NCBI RefSeq assembly: GCF_003688405.1
Contig: NZ_REFC01000012.1
Span: 124,001 to 188,000, forward strand
DNA: 64,000 bases
Origin: Ulvibacter antarcticus
Lineage (GTDB): Bacteria; Bacteroidota; Bacteroidia; Flavobacteriales; Flavobacteriaceae
Direction of reading: 5' to 3'
A program made the translations under genes and the position numbers. The notes under the pieces were generated by a model, which was given only the letters and a program-made list of their open reading frames with translations, made no database searches and was not told where the DNA came from. Shown piece by piece: positions 9,744 to 18,380 of the stretch (position 1 is the stretch's first letter; every line of letters starts with the position of its first letter).

Positions 9744-10505
9744 ATGAAAAATGTATTACTCGCCGTAATAGGCCTTTTTATTTCTACAAGTTTATTTTCT
9801 CAGGTTGGAATTGGGACCTTAACTCCTTCAGATGCTTCAATGCTCGATGTAAGTAGTACTTCCGATAGCGGAGTTACCTACAAAGGATTTATGCCACCAA
9901 GAGTTCCTTCAAACACCGAAAGAGATATGATTGCCCCAACGGTTACTGATGTTGGACTCCTAGTTTTTGTAGAAAGCACTTCTTGTTTACAAATTTGGAG
10001 TGGAACAGCATGGGAAAATGTATTTTGTAACGCCACAGGAGTGGCTGCTTCCGACTTATTTATTTCTGAATACGTTGAAGGTTCTTCAAATAACAAAGCG
10101 ATAGAAATTGCTAACTTTACAGGAGCTACAGTCAATCTTGATAATTATCAGTTATTTTTAAGTAGGAATGGTGGTACTACATCGGATGTAATTACGTTTA
10201 ACACGGGTTTTATGTTAGCTGATGGTGCAGTTTATGTAATAAAACATGCTTCGGCATCTGGAGCTATCATAGCAAATCAAACTGATTCTAATTTAAATTT
10301 CAATGGTAATGATGCGTTGGTGTTGCAAACATCAGCTGGCGTCAATATTGATGCGATTGGAACCGTTGGTGACGCGACTGTGTATGCGCAAGATGTAACT
10401 TTGCAAAAACAACCAACATTTGGACCTTCTTCGACCTATACTCCAGCTAATTTTGATTCTTTTCCAGTAGATACTTTTACCGGTTTAGGATCTCATACAT
10501 ATTAA
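9744..10505 (+). CDS. Secreted lamin-tail-domain protein
   Basis: 253 residues with a signal peptide at 1-19 (cut after LFSQ). Residues 20-95 are the same stalk-type module as in the preceding gene (VGIGTLTPSDASMLDVSS, GFMPPRV, CLQIWSGTAWENV). Residues about 105-250 form a lamin-tail domain: DLFISEYVEGSSNNKAIEIAN, VNLDNYQLFLSRNGG, LNFNGNDALVLQ. Such domains occur in secreted Bacteroidota proteins, often beside nucleases or adhesins, but no catalytic domain is present. Followed by a strong terminator. Confidence 0.78.
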   Translation: MKNVLLAVIGLFISTSLFSQVGIGTLTPSDASMLDVSSTSDSGVTYKGFMPPRVPSNTERDMIAPTVTDVGLLVFVESTSCLQIWSGTAWENVFCNATGVAASDLFISEYVEGSSNNKAIEIANFTGATVNLDNYQLFLSRNGGTTSDVITFNTGFMLADGAVYVIKHASASGAIIANQTDSNLNFNGNDALVLQTSAGVNIDAIGTVGDATVYAQDVTLQKQPTFGPSSTYTPANFDSFPVDTFTGLGSHTY

Positions 10506-10573
10506 GAAACTTAAAATATTATCGATCACAAATCTTGATTGATAGGATAAAAATTTTAAGTGTTATTATTACT

Positions 10574-10607
10574 AAAAAGCCTTCAATATTAATTGGAGGC
10601 TTTTTTT
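10574..10607 (+). terminator. Intrinsic terminator
   Basis: AAAAAGCCT (10574-10582) pairs with AGGCTTTTT (10597-10605), extended by four pairs including one G-T, and a run of seven T follows. It ends the lamin-tail gene and shows that the ATP-grasp gene must start downstream. Confidence 0.88.
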
Positions 10608-10631
10608 ATCTTACTTTTTTAACAAAAGCAT

Positions 10632-10639
10632 TATATTTA
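10632..10639 (+). promoter_or_regulatory. Possible -7 box TATATTTA of the ATP-grasp operon
   Basis: Seven of eight bases match TAnnTTTG. It lies between the upstream terminator and the ATG at 10658, 18 bases before that start. Confidence 0.35.
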
Positions 10640-10657
10640 TTTCTTAAAACCAACCAA

Positions 10658-11686
10658 ATGAATGTTTGCTTCATAATGTATCCCTGGGAACAGATGGATC
10701 CCGAAAATGATTCTACGCTCGCCCTGATACACGAATTTGTGAAACGTGGGCATGGTCTTGCGATCACAACCCCCGCCAATCTTACTATTAGAGACAGTGT
10801 TGCTATTGCCTTTTCTAAGGTGATAAAACGAAAAGAAAAAATTTCGGCAGCGTTAAAGTCTTTTCACACAAAATCTGAGTTTTACGATGAGATGTTGCCC
10901 TTGGCAGGATTTGATGTGATAATTCTTCGCTCTAATCCGCCATTGGACATGATAATGCTTAATTTTCTCGATTCGGTAAAGGATGATGTTTTTATCATGA
11001 ATGATCTTGATGGCATCCGAAGAGCAAATAACAAGCTATATACTGCCGTTTTTGAAGATGAAAACAACGAGATACTTCCGCGAACACATGTTACTAAAAA
11101 TAAGGAATACCTTAAAAAAACAATCAAAGAAGGCCCTGATAAAATGATATTAAAGCCGCTCAATGGTTATGGTGGCTCGGGAGTTATCCTCATTGAAAAA
11201 AGAGCCATGCTAAGTATCAATTCGTTATTAGATTTTTATATCGATAATGCCGATGGTACTTCAAACTATGTAATTCTTCAAGAATACATCGAGGGAGCAG
11301 AACAGGGAGACGTGCGTATTCTTATGCTAAATGGACGTCCTATAGGATCAATGAAAAGGGTTCCCGGAGATGAAGATCACCGTTCAAATGTGAGTGCTGG
11401 GGGGTCTGTACAGAGACATTCTTTAACTAATCAGGAAAAGGAATTATGTCGTCGTATTGGTCCGAAGTTGGTAAAAGATGGTTTGTATTTTGTTGGTATC
11501 GATGTAATCAATGGAATGTTGGTGGAAGTGAATGTGATGTCACCCGGAGGGATTACTTATATCAATAAAGTGTATAAAGTGAGGCTTCAGGAAAAAATAA
11601 TCGACTTTGTAGAAGATAAGGTGCTCGAAAGAGTCGCCGCATTCGAAAGAAGAAAGAAGCTTCGAAAGCATGTGGATGACGCATAA
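10658..11686 (+). CDS. ATP-grasp ligase, glutathione synthase-like
   Basis: 342 residues of GshB/RimK-type ATP-grasp enzyme, which forms an amide bond using ATP and a carboxylate. Visible parts are the N-terminal MNVCFIMYPWEQMDPENDSTL, the central DKMILKPLNGYGGSGV (nucleotide-binding, Gly-rich), EYIEGAEQGDVRILMLNG and the metal site VEVNVMSPGG. The start is the ATG at 10658, because a longer frame would run through the terminator at 10574-10607. In this genome bacillithiol is the expected thiol and no gshA is near, so true glutathione synthesis is doubtful. It heads a run with an N-formylglutamate amidohydrolase-like enzyme, a metallopeptidase and a CPBP protease. Confidence 0.8.
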   Translation: MNVCFIMYPWEQMDPENDSTLALIHEFVKRGHGLAITTPANLTIRDSVAIAFSKVIKRKEKISAALKSFHTKSEFYDEMLPLAGFDVIILRSNPPLDMIMLNFLDSVKDDVFIMNDLDGIRRANNKLYTAVFEDENNEILPRTHVTKNKEYLKKTIKEGPDKMILKPLNGYGGSGVILIEKRAMLSINSLLDFYIDNADGTSNYVILQEYIEGAEQGDVRILMLNGRPIGSMKRVPGDEDHRSNVSAGGSVQRHSLTNQEKELCRRIGPKLVKDGLYFVGIDVINGMLVEVNVMSPGGITYINKVYKVRLQEKIIDFVEDKVLERVAAFERRKKLRKHVDDA

Positions 11687-11732
11687 TACACAATTTAACT
11701 CTTTTTTATAATTCAATTTTAACCCAGATTCT

Positions 11733-12566
11733 ATGGAACGATTAAGCGTTTCAGAAATAATTAATAAAATTACGACGGAAGAAACCTTCGAAGCAGTTGC
11801 CGAGGATTATTCGTTTACCTTGAAAATAGACGCTTACGTGCCTTATGTTTGCGCTGCTGTTCATGACGGACATCAATTCCGAAGTGAACTTTGGGAAAAA
11901 TGTTTACACACTGAATACGATCGTTGGTTTGAAGAAGATCCGTGTACTAAGGAGTTTGTTAAATCTCACCCAATTGTAATTGCCGGTTGTGACAGCCGAT
12001 TCGAGTACGATCTAAATCGGGATCCGGAGAATGCCATTTATGAGGATGCCTGGGGCAAAAAGTTATGGAAAACTCCGCTAAGCGACGAAGAACATTCCAA
12101 AAGTTTGGATAAGCATCACGCGTTTTACAGTGTGGTTCATGCTCTAATTTCGGTCCTTGAAGCAAAATTCGGTGCTTTAGTGGTGTATGATATGCATTCA
12201 TATAATTGGAGACGGTGGGATAGAGAAGTTCCGGTAGTCAATTTGGGCACGTCTAATATCGACAATAATCGTTTTGGAAATTGGGCAGAATCCTGGAGGG
12301 AATCTCTTTCGCAATTGGTTTTACCAAATAGGGTAGAAGCGACATCAAAAATTAACGACACCTTTCAGGGAAATGGTTATTTTCTGAAATATATTACCAA
12401 TAACTTTAAAAATACCTTAGTTTTGGCGACTGAGTTTAAGAAGATCTATTGTGATGAATTAAAAGAGCTTATTTTTCCTGAAGTAGTTGCTGCTATTGAG
12501 AAACAGCTTCAGAAAAAACTCCAATCACATGCCGAAGCCTTCTACCAGACGTTCAAAAAAGAGTAG
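11733..12566 (+). CDS. N-formylglutamate amidohydrolase-like protein
   Basis: 277 residues of the N-formylglutamate amidohydrolase (HutG-type) fold, a zinc amidohydrolase related to carboxypeptidase-like enzymes. Motifs seen are VPYVCAAVHDGHQFRSEL (zinc-binding His and Glu region), DPCTKEF, a conserved GCDSRFEYDLNRD and VVYDMHSYNWRR (second metal/substrate motif). No histidine-degradation genes are nearby, so the substrate is probably a product or substrate of the neighbouring ATP-grasp enzyme rather than formylglutamate. The stop is one base before the next start, implying translational coupling. Confidence 0.78.
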   Translation: MERLSVSEIINKITTEETFEAVAEDYSFTLKIDAYVPYVCAAVHDGHQFRSELWEKCLHTEYDRWFEEDPCTKEFVKSHPIVIAGCDSRFEYDLNRDPENAIYEDAWGKKLWKTPLSDEEHSKSLDKHHAFYSVVHALISVLEAKFGALVVYDMHSYNWRRWDREVPVVNLGTSNIDNNRFGNWAESWRESLSQLVLPNRVEATSKINDTFQGNGYFLKYITNNFKNTLVLATEFKKIYCDELKELIFPEVVAAIEKQLQKKLQSHAEAFYQTFKKE

Positions 12567-12567
12567 C

Positions 12568-13728
12568 ATGCAGTCCGAAATCCCTATTGAAACAAATCCA
12601 AATTTATTCAGAATAGATAATCATTTGAACAATTTAGTTCAGAAGATCGAACTGCTCAATTATGTGAATCCTATCAATATTGAACAGGAAAAACGAAACT
12701 TTTTCTCTTCCAAATACAATGTCAATCCTAATTTCAAGTACCGAAAAATAGATTTTAATCCGCATAAACTGCAGCAAGAACTATTTTCGCAGGATATAGA
12801 TTCTATATTAGATGATGATTCCAGAGCCTTTTATCAGGATGTTATTTACGATTATTCAGGATTAATACAGTGTATTGAGGCGATAGGACAAGGACGTAAG
12901 TTTTATTATAATTCGTTGAAATCATTCGGAACGCCTACACAAAAGGATGTTGAAAATGCTCAGTTTATACTTCATTTTAAAGATGAAGAGTTTAACCAGG
13001 AAATGTTCCCGGTTTTTAATGTAGATGAAGCGGAAGCCTATTTTAGAGAGTTTGTGAAACGCTATGATTTTGAGCTTAAAATCAAGCCTTCAACCAAATT
13101 GGCGGCAGCCGCAATGGTTTTAAATAATTCGCAGACCTTATTACTCAAAAAGAATCATAGGTTTAGTGCAAATCAATTAAAAGTATTGGCCAATCACGAG
13201 ATTGGAGTACACCTTGTAACTACCTTTAATGGTTTAAATCAGTCTTTAAAGATCTTTCATAATGGCTTTCCAAATAACGTTGAAACTCAGGAAGGTTTGG
13301 CGGTATTTAGCGAATATATGAGCGACTGCCTAACATTACATAGACTCAAAGAGCTTGCATACAGAGTAATTGCGGCCGATAGTTTACATAAAGGATTTAA
13401 TTTTTGCGATACCTTCGATTTGTTGCATAATCAGTATAAATTGAATCGCGAAGAATCTTATAATATAAGTTTGAGGGCTCATCGTGGGGGAGGTTTTACC
13501 AAAGATTATATGTACCTCACTGGTTTAAAGAAAGTGTATGATTACTACCATGCCAACAATAATATGGACGTATTGCTCGCCGGAAAAGTATCCATTGAAA
13601 ATGCACATATAGTTTCAAAGTGGCAAGAGAATGGTCTTGCACAGGATATTCGGTACAGAAATGATGCTTTCAACTCCAACAAAAACTCGAATGCGACCCT
13701 TAATTTTATTCTGCAGCATTTAAAATAA
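12568..13728 (+). CDS. QEGLA-motif zinc metallopeptidase (DUF1704 family)
   Basis: 386 residues. The zinc motif is NHEIGVHL (HExxxH), followed about 35 residues later by TQEGLAVFSEYMSD, the QEGLA motif that names the family and supplies the third ligand. Bacterial members are often labelled flavohemoglobin-expression-modulating. From general knowledge the eukaryotic relatives (MATCAP/KIAA0895 group) are tubulin tyrosine carboxypeptidases, so a carboxypeptidase role is plausible. The start is the ATG at 12568, directly after the previous stop; an in-frame ATG at 12529 would overlap the upstream gene by 38 bases. Confidence 0.8.
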   Translation: MQSEIPIETNPNLFRIDNHLNNLVQKIELLNYVNPINIEQEKRNFFSSKYNVNPNFKYRKIDFNPHKLQQELFSQDIDSILDDDSRAFYQDVIYDYSGLIQCIEAIGQGRKFYYNSLKSFGTPTQKDVENAQFILHFKDEEFNQEMFPVFNVDEAEAYFREFVKRYDFELKIKPSTKLAAAAMVLNNSQTLLLKKNHRFSANQLKVLANHEIGVHLVTTFNGLNQSLKIFHNGFPNNVETQEGLAVFSEYMSDCLTLHRLKELAYRVIAADSLHKGFNFCDTFDLLHNQYKLNREESYNISLRAHRGGGFTKDYMYLTGLKKVYDYYHANNNMDVLLAGKVSIENAHIVSKWQENGLAQDIRYRNDAFNSNKNSNATLNFILQHLK

Positions 13729-13731
13729 TCT

Positions 13732-15588
13732 ATGCTAAAAAAGACAGTATCGTTAGTTTTCATCCTTCTTACATTTAATGTTTTTTCTCAGAACATAAAT
13801 GTCGACGATTTAAACAGTAATGAAGCTTTTGTAACATTATTATCAAATTCAAAAGATCTTAAATACGATGAAATTCTAGCTTCTTACGATGCTTTTCTCA
13901 AATCGAATCTCGATAATATTGAAGTTCAGGTTTACCGTTGTAAATTTATTGGATCGGCATATTATGACACTTACGAGGATTATGACCTTAATTATGAAAA
14001 AACAGAAGCTTGTCAGAATACACTATTTGATAATTATCCAAAGCATCCTGATGTCATTTTGTATAAGCTAGAAACACTTTGGGGTGACGAAAAAGGGGTG
14101 TATTTAGATGAAATATTAGACGAGTTTTACAAAGAAACTACTTCTTGGAATGATAAACAGGAAGCCGAATTATTCGAATCGGCAGCCTATCAATATGAGG
14201 AAAACGATGATAACAAGGCAATTTCTTATGCCGAAAAGGCATTATTGAAAAATGACAGTCTGGATCTTTCAGTAATGTTGGCACGAGCTTATATTAGAGA
14301 AGGAAAGAAGGAGGAGGCCAAAACGCAATTGTTGTCGACCCTCGAATTTGATAGCGAAGCCTGGGTTTTGAGTCAGAAGGGGGAATTATTGATTGAACTT
14401 GACGAAACCGATACTGCGCTTGAAATTTTTGACAGGGTTGAAAAAAAGGATTCTTCATATGTAAACAATGAAAGTCTGTATAAAATATTCCTAAAGAACG
14501 GTGACCCGGAATATGCGAGGTCATTTTTACTTAAGGATACGCTCAACGAGTATAATAAAAGCGCCAACCTTCAAGCTTTGTTGAAGCATGACATGGATCA
14601 TTCAAATGGTGAGACGGCGCTGGCTGTATATAGAAAGTTGCAGGAGGAAAGCTATTTTGATGATTTCTTCGGAATAAAACGTTTTGAGATCTTCTTAAAA
14701 GCTCCATTTCAAGGCTGGAGTATTAATGAAATATCACATATCCCACTATTACTTTTACTTTTTCTAGTTCTTTTGGTATTGCCTTATATTTGGGTACTTC
14801 CCGTTTATGCGCTAGGAAAATTTTTCCGAAGCAAACGTTTTACTATCAAAACGGATCTTCCAAATCTTTGGGGACTAAAACACTTCTGGCTAATTAGTTT
14901 TGTGTATTTATTGGCTCAAGTACTGTTGGTGCTGGTTTATTACTATGCAGATTATATGAATTATTTCTTTGATGTGACCTATTCATATTTAGATGAAATA
15001 AGCAATGAGACAGATATCCTCACAGCCAACTCCATTATTTTCTTTACTTGTTCGACCTTCGTTTTAACATTGCTATTTTTAAATAAGAAGCGATTACATT
15101 ATATTTTTAATTCGAAGATTAGCATTATTCGCATGCTCGTTTTGAGTTGGGGCTTCGTGATTCTAAATGGTATAATTCTTAGAATACTAGGCAGTTTTAT
15201 CGACCTTACTGATGTTGTTTATTACATCACTTCTTTGGATATTGAAGAAGAAATAAGTGTCTTGATTGCACAGCGAGGTTTTATTCTCACGGCTATACTC
15301 GTCGCCGGTCTGGTTCCATTTTATGAAGAGATCATCTTTAGAGGAATCATACTTTCTTCTACCGAAAAACACATTGGCTTTGTCAAGGCGAACATCTTTC
15401 AGGCCGCGTTATTTGCAACAGTACATTTTAATTTGGGCCTTTTTATCTTCTATTTTATTTTCGGTCTTATTACCGGATATACCGCAAAGCGCACTAACGG
15501 ACTACTTACCGGAATAATATTTCATGCCGTCAATAATTTCCTTGTGGTTTGGGCACTTTACAATGCATATAAGCTCGTTTCGGGTTAA
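13732..15588 (+). CDS. TPR protein fused to a CPBP-family intramembrane protease
   Basis: 618 residues. A signal peptide at 1-20 (FNVFSQ) leads into a helical TPR-like region (to about 330), then a C-terminal membrane domain with about seven hydrophobic segments. The CPBP (CAAX protease/Abi) glutamate motif EEIIFRGIIL lies near residue 529, followed by FATVHFNLGLF and IIFHAVNNF, which provide the metal or catalytic His and Asn. Such proteases cleave membrane or prenylated peptides, and in bacteria act in peptide maturation or self-immunity. It starts three bases after the metallopeptidase gene, so it probably processes the same unknown substrate. The periplasmic TPR part could bind that substrate. 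Confidence 0.8.
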   Translation: MLKKTVSLVFILLTFNVFSQNINVDDLNSNEAFVTLLSNSKDLKYDEILASYDAFLKSNLDNIEVQVYRCKFIGSAYYDTYEDYDLNYEKTEACQNTLFDNYPKHPDVILYKLETLWGDEKGVYLDEILDEFYKETTSWNDKQEAELFESAAYQYEENDDNKAISYAEKALLKNDSLDLSVMLARAYIREGKKEEAKTQLLSTLEFDSEAWVLSQKGELLIELDETDTALEIFDRVEKKDSSYVNNESLYKIFLKNGDPEYARSFLLKDTLNEYNKSANLQALLKHDMDHSNGETALAVYRKLQEESYFDDFFGIKRFEIFLKAPFQGWSINEISHIPLLLLLFLVLLVLPYIWVLPVYALGKFFRSKRFTIKTDLPNLWGLKHFWLISFVYLLAQVLLVLVYYYADYMNYFFDVTYSYLDEISNETDILTANSIIFFTCSTFVLTLLFLNKKRLHYIFNSKISIIRMLVLSWGFVILNGIILRILGSFIDLTDVVYYITSLDIEEEISVLIAQRGFILTAILVAGLVPFYEEIIFRGIILSSTEKHIGFVKANIFQAALFATVHFNLGLFIFYFIFGLITGYTAKRTNGLLTGIIFHAVNNFLVVWALYNAYKLVSG

Positions 15589-15667
15589 ATTGAGCTTCCA
15601 TTTATTTTAATAAAATTGGTTTCATCGAACGCAAAATTGAAACTAATATTAAAAAAGAATCTGGATT

Positions 15668-16075
15668 CTAAAGGAATTTTTTCTTAAGCTCTGGAGTAGG
15701 GATCATACAACTTTCTTTTTTGCCAAACCATTTGTAACGATTCTTCGCAATAAAATTATAAACAGCATCTCGAATAAATTTTGGAAAAATCATAAACCCA
15801 TAGAGTAGGGAATAGCCCCCGGAAAGTTTACGAGCAATTCTTAAAGCCGCAGTGGATTTTATATAAGCTTTCCCATTATCAATCAAGATAACCGAATCCG
15901 TATCGGAAGTGTCAATACCGTGTTCCGTAATCATCACCATGCCCACAGCACTTTGCAATGGAGTAAATCGGAATATATCCTTATTATCATTCTTGATAAT
16001 CCGAACAATAGTGCTATTGCAGAGGTTACAAACCCCGTCGAATAGAATTATTTTATGTTTTGTTTCTTTTTTCAA
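15668..16075 (-). CDS. DCC-family thiol-disulfide oxidoreductase (DUF393/YuxK)
   Basis: 135 residues, thioredoxin-like. The DxxCxxC hallmark is FDGVCNLCN near residue 13. The later part, FRFTPLQSAVG, DSVILIDNGKAYIKSTAALRI, and the C-terminal RDAVYNFIAKNRYKWFGKKESC, is standard for the family. Partner and substrate are unknown. Start at ATG 16073-16075. Confidence 0.88.
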   Translation of the reverse strand: MKKETKHKIILFDGVCNLCNSTIVRIIKNDNKDIFRFTPLQSAVGMVMITEHGIDTSDTDSVILIDNGKAYIKSTAALRIARKLSGGYSLLYGFMIFPKFIRDAVYNFIAKNRYKWFGKKESCMIPTPELKKKFL

Positions 16076-16125
16076 TTTATTATGTATTGGCCTAACAAAA
16101 TTTGAAAGCAGTTCTTTCGTTCCTA

Positions 16126-16139
16126 CTGCCGAAAGGCAG
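16126..16139. terminator. Short CTGCC-gaaa-GGCAG hairpin
   Basis: CTGCC (16126-16130) and GGCAG (16135-16139) flank a GAAA tetraloop between the convergent-to-tandem genes mutS2 and the DCC protein. It lacks a long U-tract, so it may be weak or only an RNA end-protecting hairpin. Confidence 0.4.
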
Positions 16140-16147
16140 GATTCCTC

Positions 16148-16181
16148 TTACTTCTTACTTCTTACTACTCACTGCTTAAAA
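16148..16181. repeat. Short degenerate heptamer array just after the mutS2 stop
   Basis: About four units of TCTTACT or a close variant (TCTTACT three times, then ACTCACT) lie immediately after the mutS2 stop codon on the minus strand. It is the smallest of five arrays of this style in the window. Confidence 0.5.
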
Positions 16182-18347
16182 CTACACCTTTTCCAATTCC
16201 TCCACACTCACATTAGTCGTAAAAATACCATAATTAACAAAAGCCTTGTTTTTCTCCAAACTGTCAATGGTTCCAATTGCCTTTCCATCGATCATACGTA
16301 CTCGATCTCCAATTTTTAAGGTCACTTTTGGTTTAGGAGGAGGAGCTTTCTTAGCTTCTGCCTTCTCTTTCTTTTTTCTTGTTCTAATAACTTCGACCTT
16401 CTGTTCTACTTCTTTCTGGGTGATACGTTCTTTGGCTTTGACAACCTTTTTAGCTTTTGGAGCTAATTTTTTTCGCTTGCTATTTTCGACCATGACCATT
16501 TTCATGAGCTCATCCTGCAAATGTTTTTTCTGTTTATTGTTGAAATATTTTTCAGAAAGTACATCAAACTTCTTGCCCAAACTAATCATCTTCTGGTTCG
16601 TATCATATAACTCCTGATAGCTTTCCAATTTATCTTGCACCTTTAAGTTTATCTCTTCCAATTGTTTACTTTCCAGTCTCGCTTTCTTTTCTGAAGACTC
16701 TAAAGATTCGGAGGTTTTTCGAAGTTTTGATCGTTCTTTCTGAAGGTTAGCAATGGTTTTATCGAAACGAATCTTGCCCCTTTCAATTTTTTTCTTGGAC
16801 CTGTTAATCAGACTATACGGAATTCCATTTTTCTGTGCTACTTCAAATGTGAAGGAACTTCCGGCTTCTCCTAAATGTAGTTTGTACAATGGCTCTAGTG
16901 TACGACTATCGAACTGCATATTCGCATTAATCGCATTTGGTAATTCATTAGCCAGCAGTTTCAAATTGGCATAGTGGGTGGTAATAATTCCGAAGGCTTC
17001 TCTTTCGTAGAAAACTTCCAAAAATGTTTCAGCCAGCGCTCCTCCTAACTCCGGATCGCTACCAGTTCCGAATTCATCAATAAGAAACAAGGTGTTTTTG
17101 TTACACTTTTTTAGAAAATGGTTCATCTTCTTTAAACGATAACTATAGGTGCTTAAATGATTTTCAATCGACTGATTATCGCCAATATCGGTAAGGATAC
17201 GATCAAAAAAACAAAACTCACTTTGAGGCTCAACTGGAACCATCATCCCGCTTTGTAGCATAAGTTGTAAAAGTCCTACTGTCTTCAGAGTAATACTTTT
17301 TCCTCCTGCATTGGGTCCTGAAATCACTATAATTCGACCGTTAGGGTCTAATGCGATACTCTGCGGATACGTTTTCTCTTTTCGTTTATTGTTAGCTGCC
17401 AATAATAATGGATGGTAGGCGTCTATTAAAGATAAAATCCGATTCTCACTAATTATTGGAAGAGCTGCTGAAATTTTTACAGCGTATTTCGCCTTTGCAG
17501 ACAGCATATCCATATCTATTAAATAAGCCTGATAGGAAGCTAGTAATTCCTTGTAGGGTCTAATGAATTCGGTGAGCTGTTTTAGGATTCTTTTTACCTC
17601 TTCAAGCTCTTCGTATATAAGATTGCTTAATTCGTTGGTGAATTCCAGCGTGTCTTGAGGCTCTATATATACAATGCTTCCGGTTTTAGAATTCCCGAGT
17701 ACGGCACCTTTTATTTTTTTGCGATGCATTGCTTTTACTGCCAATACTCTACGATTGTCCACGATAGTTTCCCGAATATCATCCAGATAGTCCGCTTGGG
17801 CATAACGGGTTAATGCTTTTAAAAAGGAAGAATTAATTTGTCCTTTTACAACATTTAATCGTCTTCTAATAATTCCCAATTGAGGGGAGGCATCGTCGCT
17901 TATTTCGCCGTATTTGTCTATTATTTTCTGAATAGCTTCGGAAACATCCGAAGTATAGTCTACTGCTTCAGAAAGCTCGTTAAGATGGATGTAAAACTCT
18001 TCGTTTTTTTTGAAGAATTTGAGAAGGATTCTTGTCGTTTCAGAAACAGATAAAATTCTTCTGAAGCCAGATACTTCCAAAGTACTATTTTCAATATCCA
18101 ATAACTGCAGTTCCTTGAATATAGGCTCAAAACCATGATTGGGAATCTGATTGTCACCATCTAATGATACCGAGAATTCTTTCACTCGTTGTAATTCCGG
18201 CTCAATTTCTTCCGAAGTTAAAAAAGGAGTAATTGATAAAACCTTTTCCTTTCCCGGATTGGTAATACAAAAGTCTGAGACCTGTTGCAAAACCGACGGA
18301 AATTCCAGGTCTTCTAAAGTTTTTTTATCGATGCGAATCTTTCCCAA
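16182..18347 (-). CDS. mutS2: MutS2-family DNA-binding ATPase, no Smr domain
   Basis: 721 residues. MutS2 binds branched DNA and suppresses recombination, and some homologues rescue collided ribosomes. The order is a lever/clamp helical region (1-320), ABC-type ATPase with Walker A GPNAGGKS, LIDEFGTGSDPELGGAL (Walker B/signature) and ITTHYANLK, then a long charged coiled coil (about 520-660, many K/E) and a short KOW-like end (KIGDRVRMIDGKAIG). The usual C-terminal Smr nuclease domain is absent: the protein ends about 40 residues after the KOW-like piece. The promoter is shared face to face with ung. Confidence 0.93.
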   Translation of the reverse strand: MGKIRIDKKTLEDLEFPSVLQQVSDFCITNPGKEKVLSITPFLTSEEIEPELQRVKEFSVSLDGDNQIPNHGFEPIFKELQLLDIENSTLEVSGFRRILSVSETTRILLKFFKKNEEFYIHLNELSEAVDYTSDVSEAIQKIIDKYGEISDDASPQLGIIRRRLNVVKGQINSSFLKALTRYAQADYLDDIRETIVDNRRVLAVKAMHRKKIKGAVLGNSKTGSIVYIEPQDTLEFTNELSNLIYEELEEVKRILKQLTEFIRPYKELLASYQAYLIDMDMLSAKAKYAVKISAALPIISENRILSLIDAYHPLLLAANNKRKEKTYPQSIALDPNGRIIVISGPNAGGKSITLKTVGLLQLMLQSGMMVPVEPQSEFCFFDRILTDIGDNQSIENHLSTYSYRLKKMNHFLKKCNKNTLFLIDEFGTGSDPELGGALAETFLEVFYEREAFGIITTHYANLKLLANELPNAINANMQFDSRTLEPLYKLHLGEAGSSFTFEVAQKNGIPYSLINRSKKKIERGKIRFDKTIANLQKERSKLRKTSESLESSEKKARLESKQLEEINLKVQDKLESYQELYDTNQKMISLGKKFDVLSEKYFNNKQKKHLQDELMKMVMVENSKRKKLAPKAKKVVKAKERITQKEVEQKVEVIRTRKKKEKAEAKKAPPPKPKVTLKIGDRVRMIDGKAIGTIDSLEKNKAFVNYGIFTTNVSVEELEKV

Positions 18348-18356
18348 TTAATCATG

Positions 18357-18374
18357 TAATTTTGCACAAAAGTA
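18357..18374. promoter_or_regulatory. Overlapping divergent promoters of mutS2 and ung
   Basis: TAATTTTG (18357-18364, plus strand) serves ung and TACTTTTG (18374-18367, minus strand) serves mutS2. The two -7 boxes face each other with two bases between them, so each predicted transcription start falls in or beyond the opposite box. Both genes start 16-20 bases from their box. Confidence 0.62.
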
Positions 18375-18380
18375 CTAATT

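Noticed and set aside
10535-10657. N-terminal extension of the ATP-grasp protein
   Set aside because: It runs through a strong intrinsic terminator; family N-termini begin at the ATG at 10658.
10658-11686. Genuine glutathione synthetase (gshB)
   Set aside because: No gshA is near, the genome makes bacillithiol, and the operon partners are not thiol enzymes. Kept as glutathione synthase-like only.
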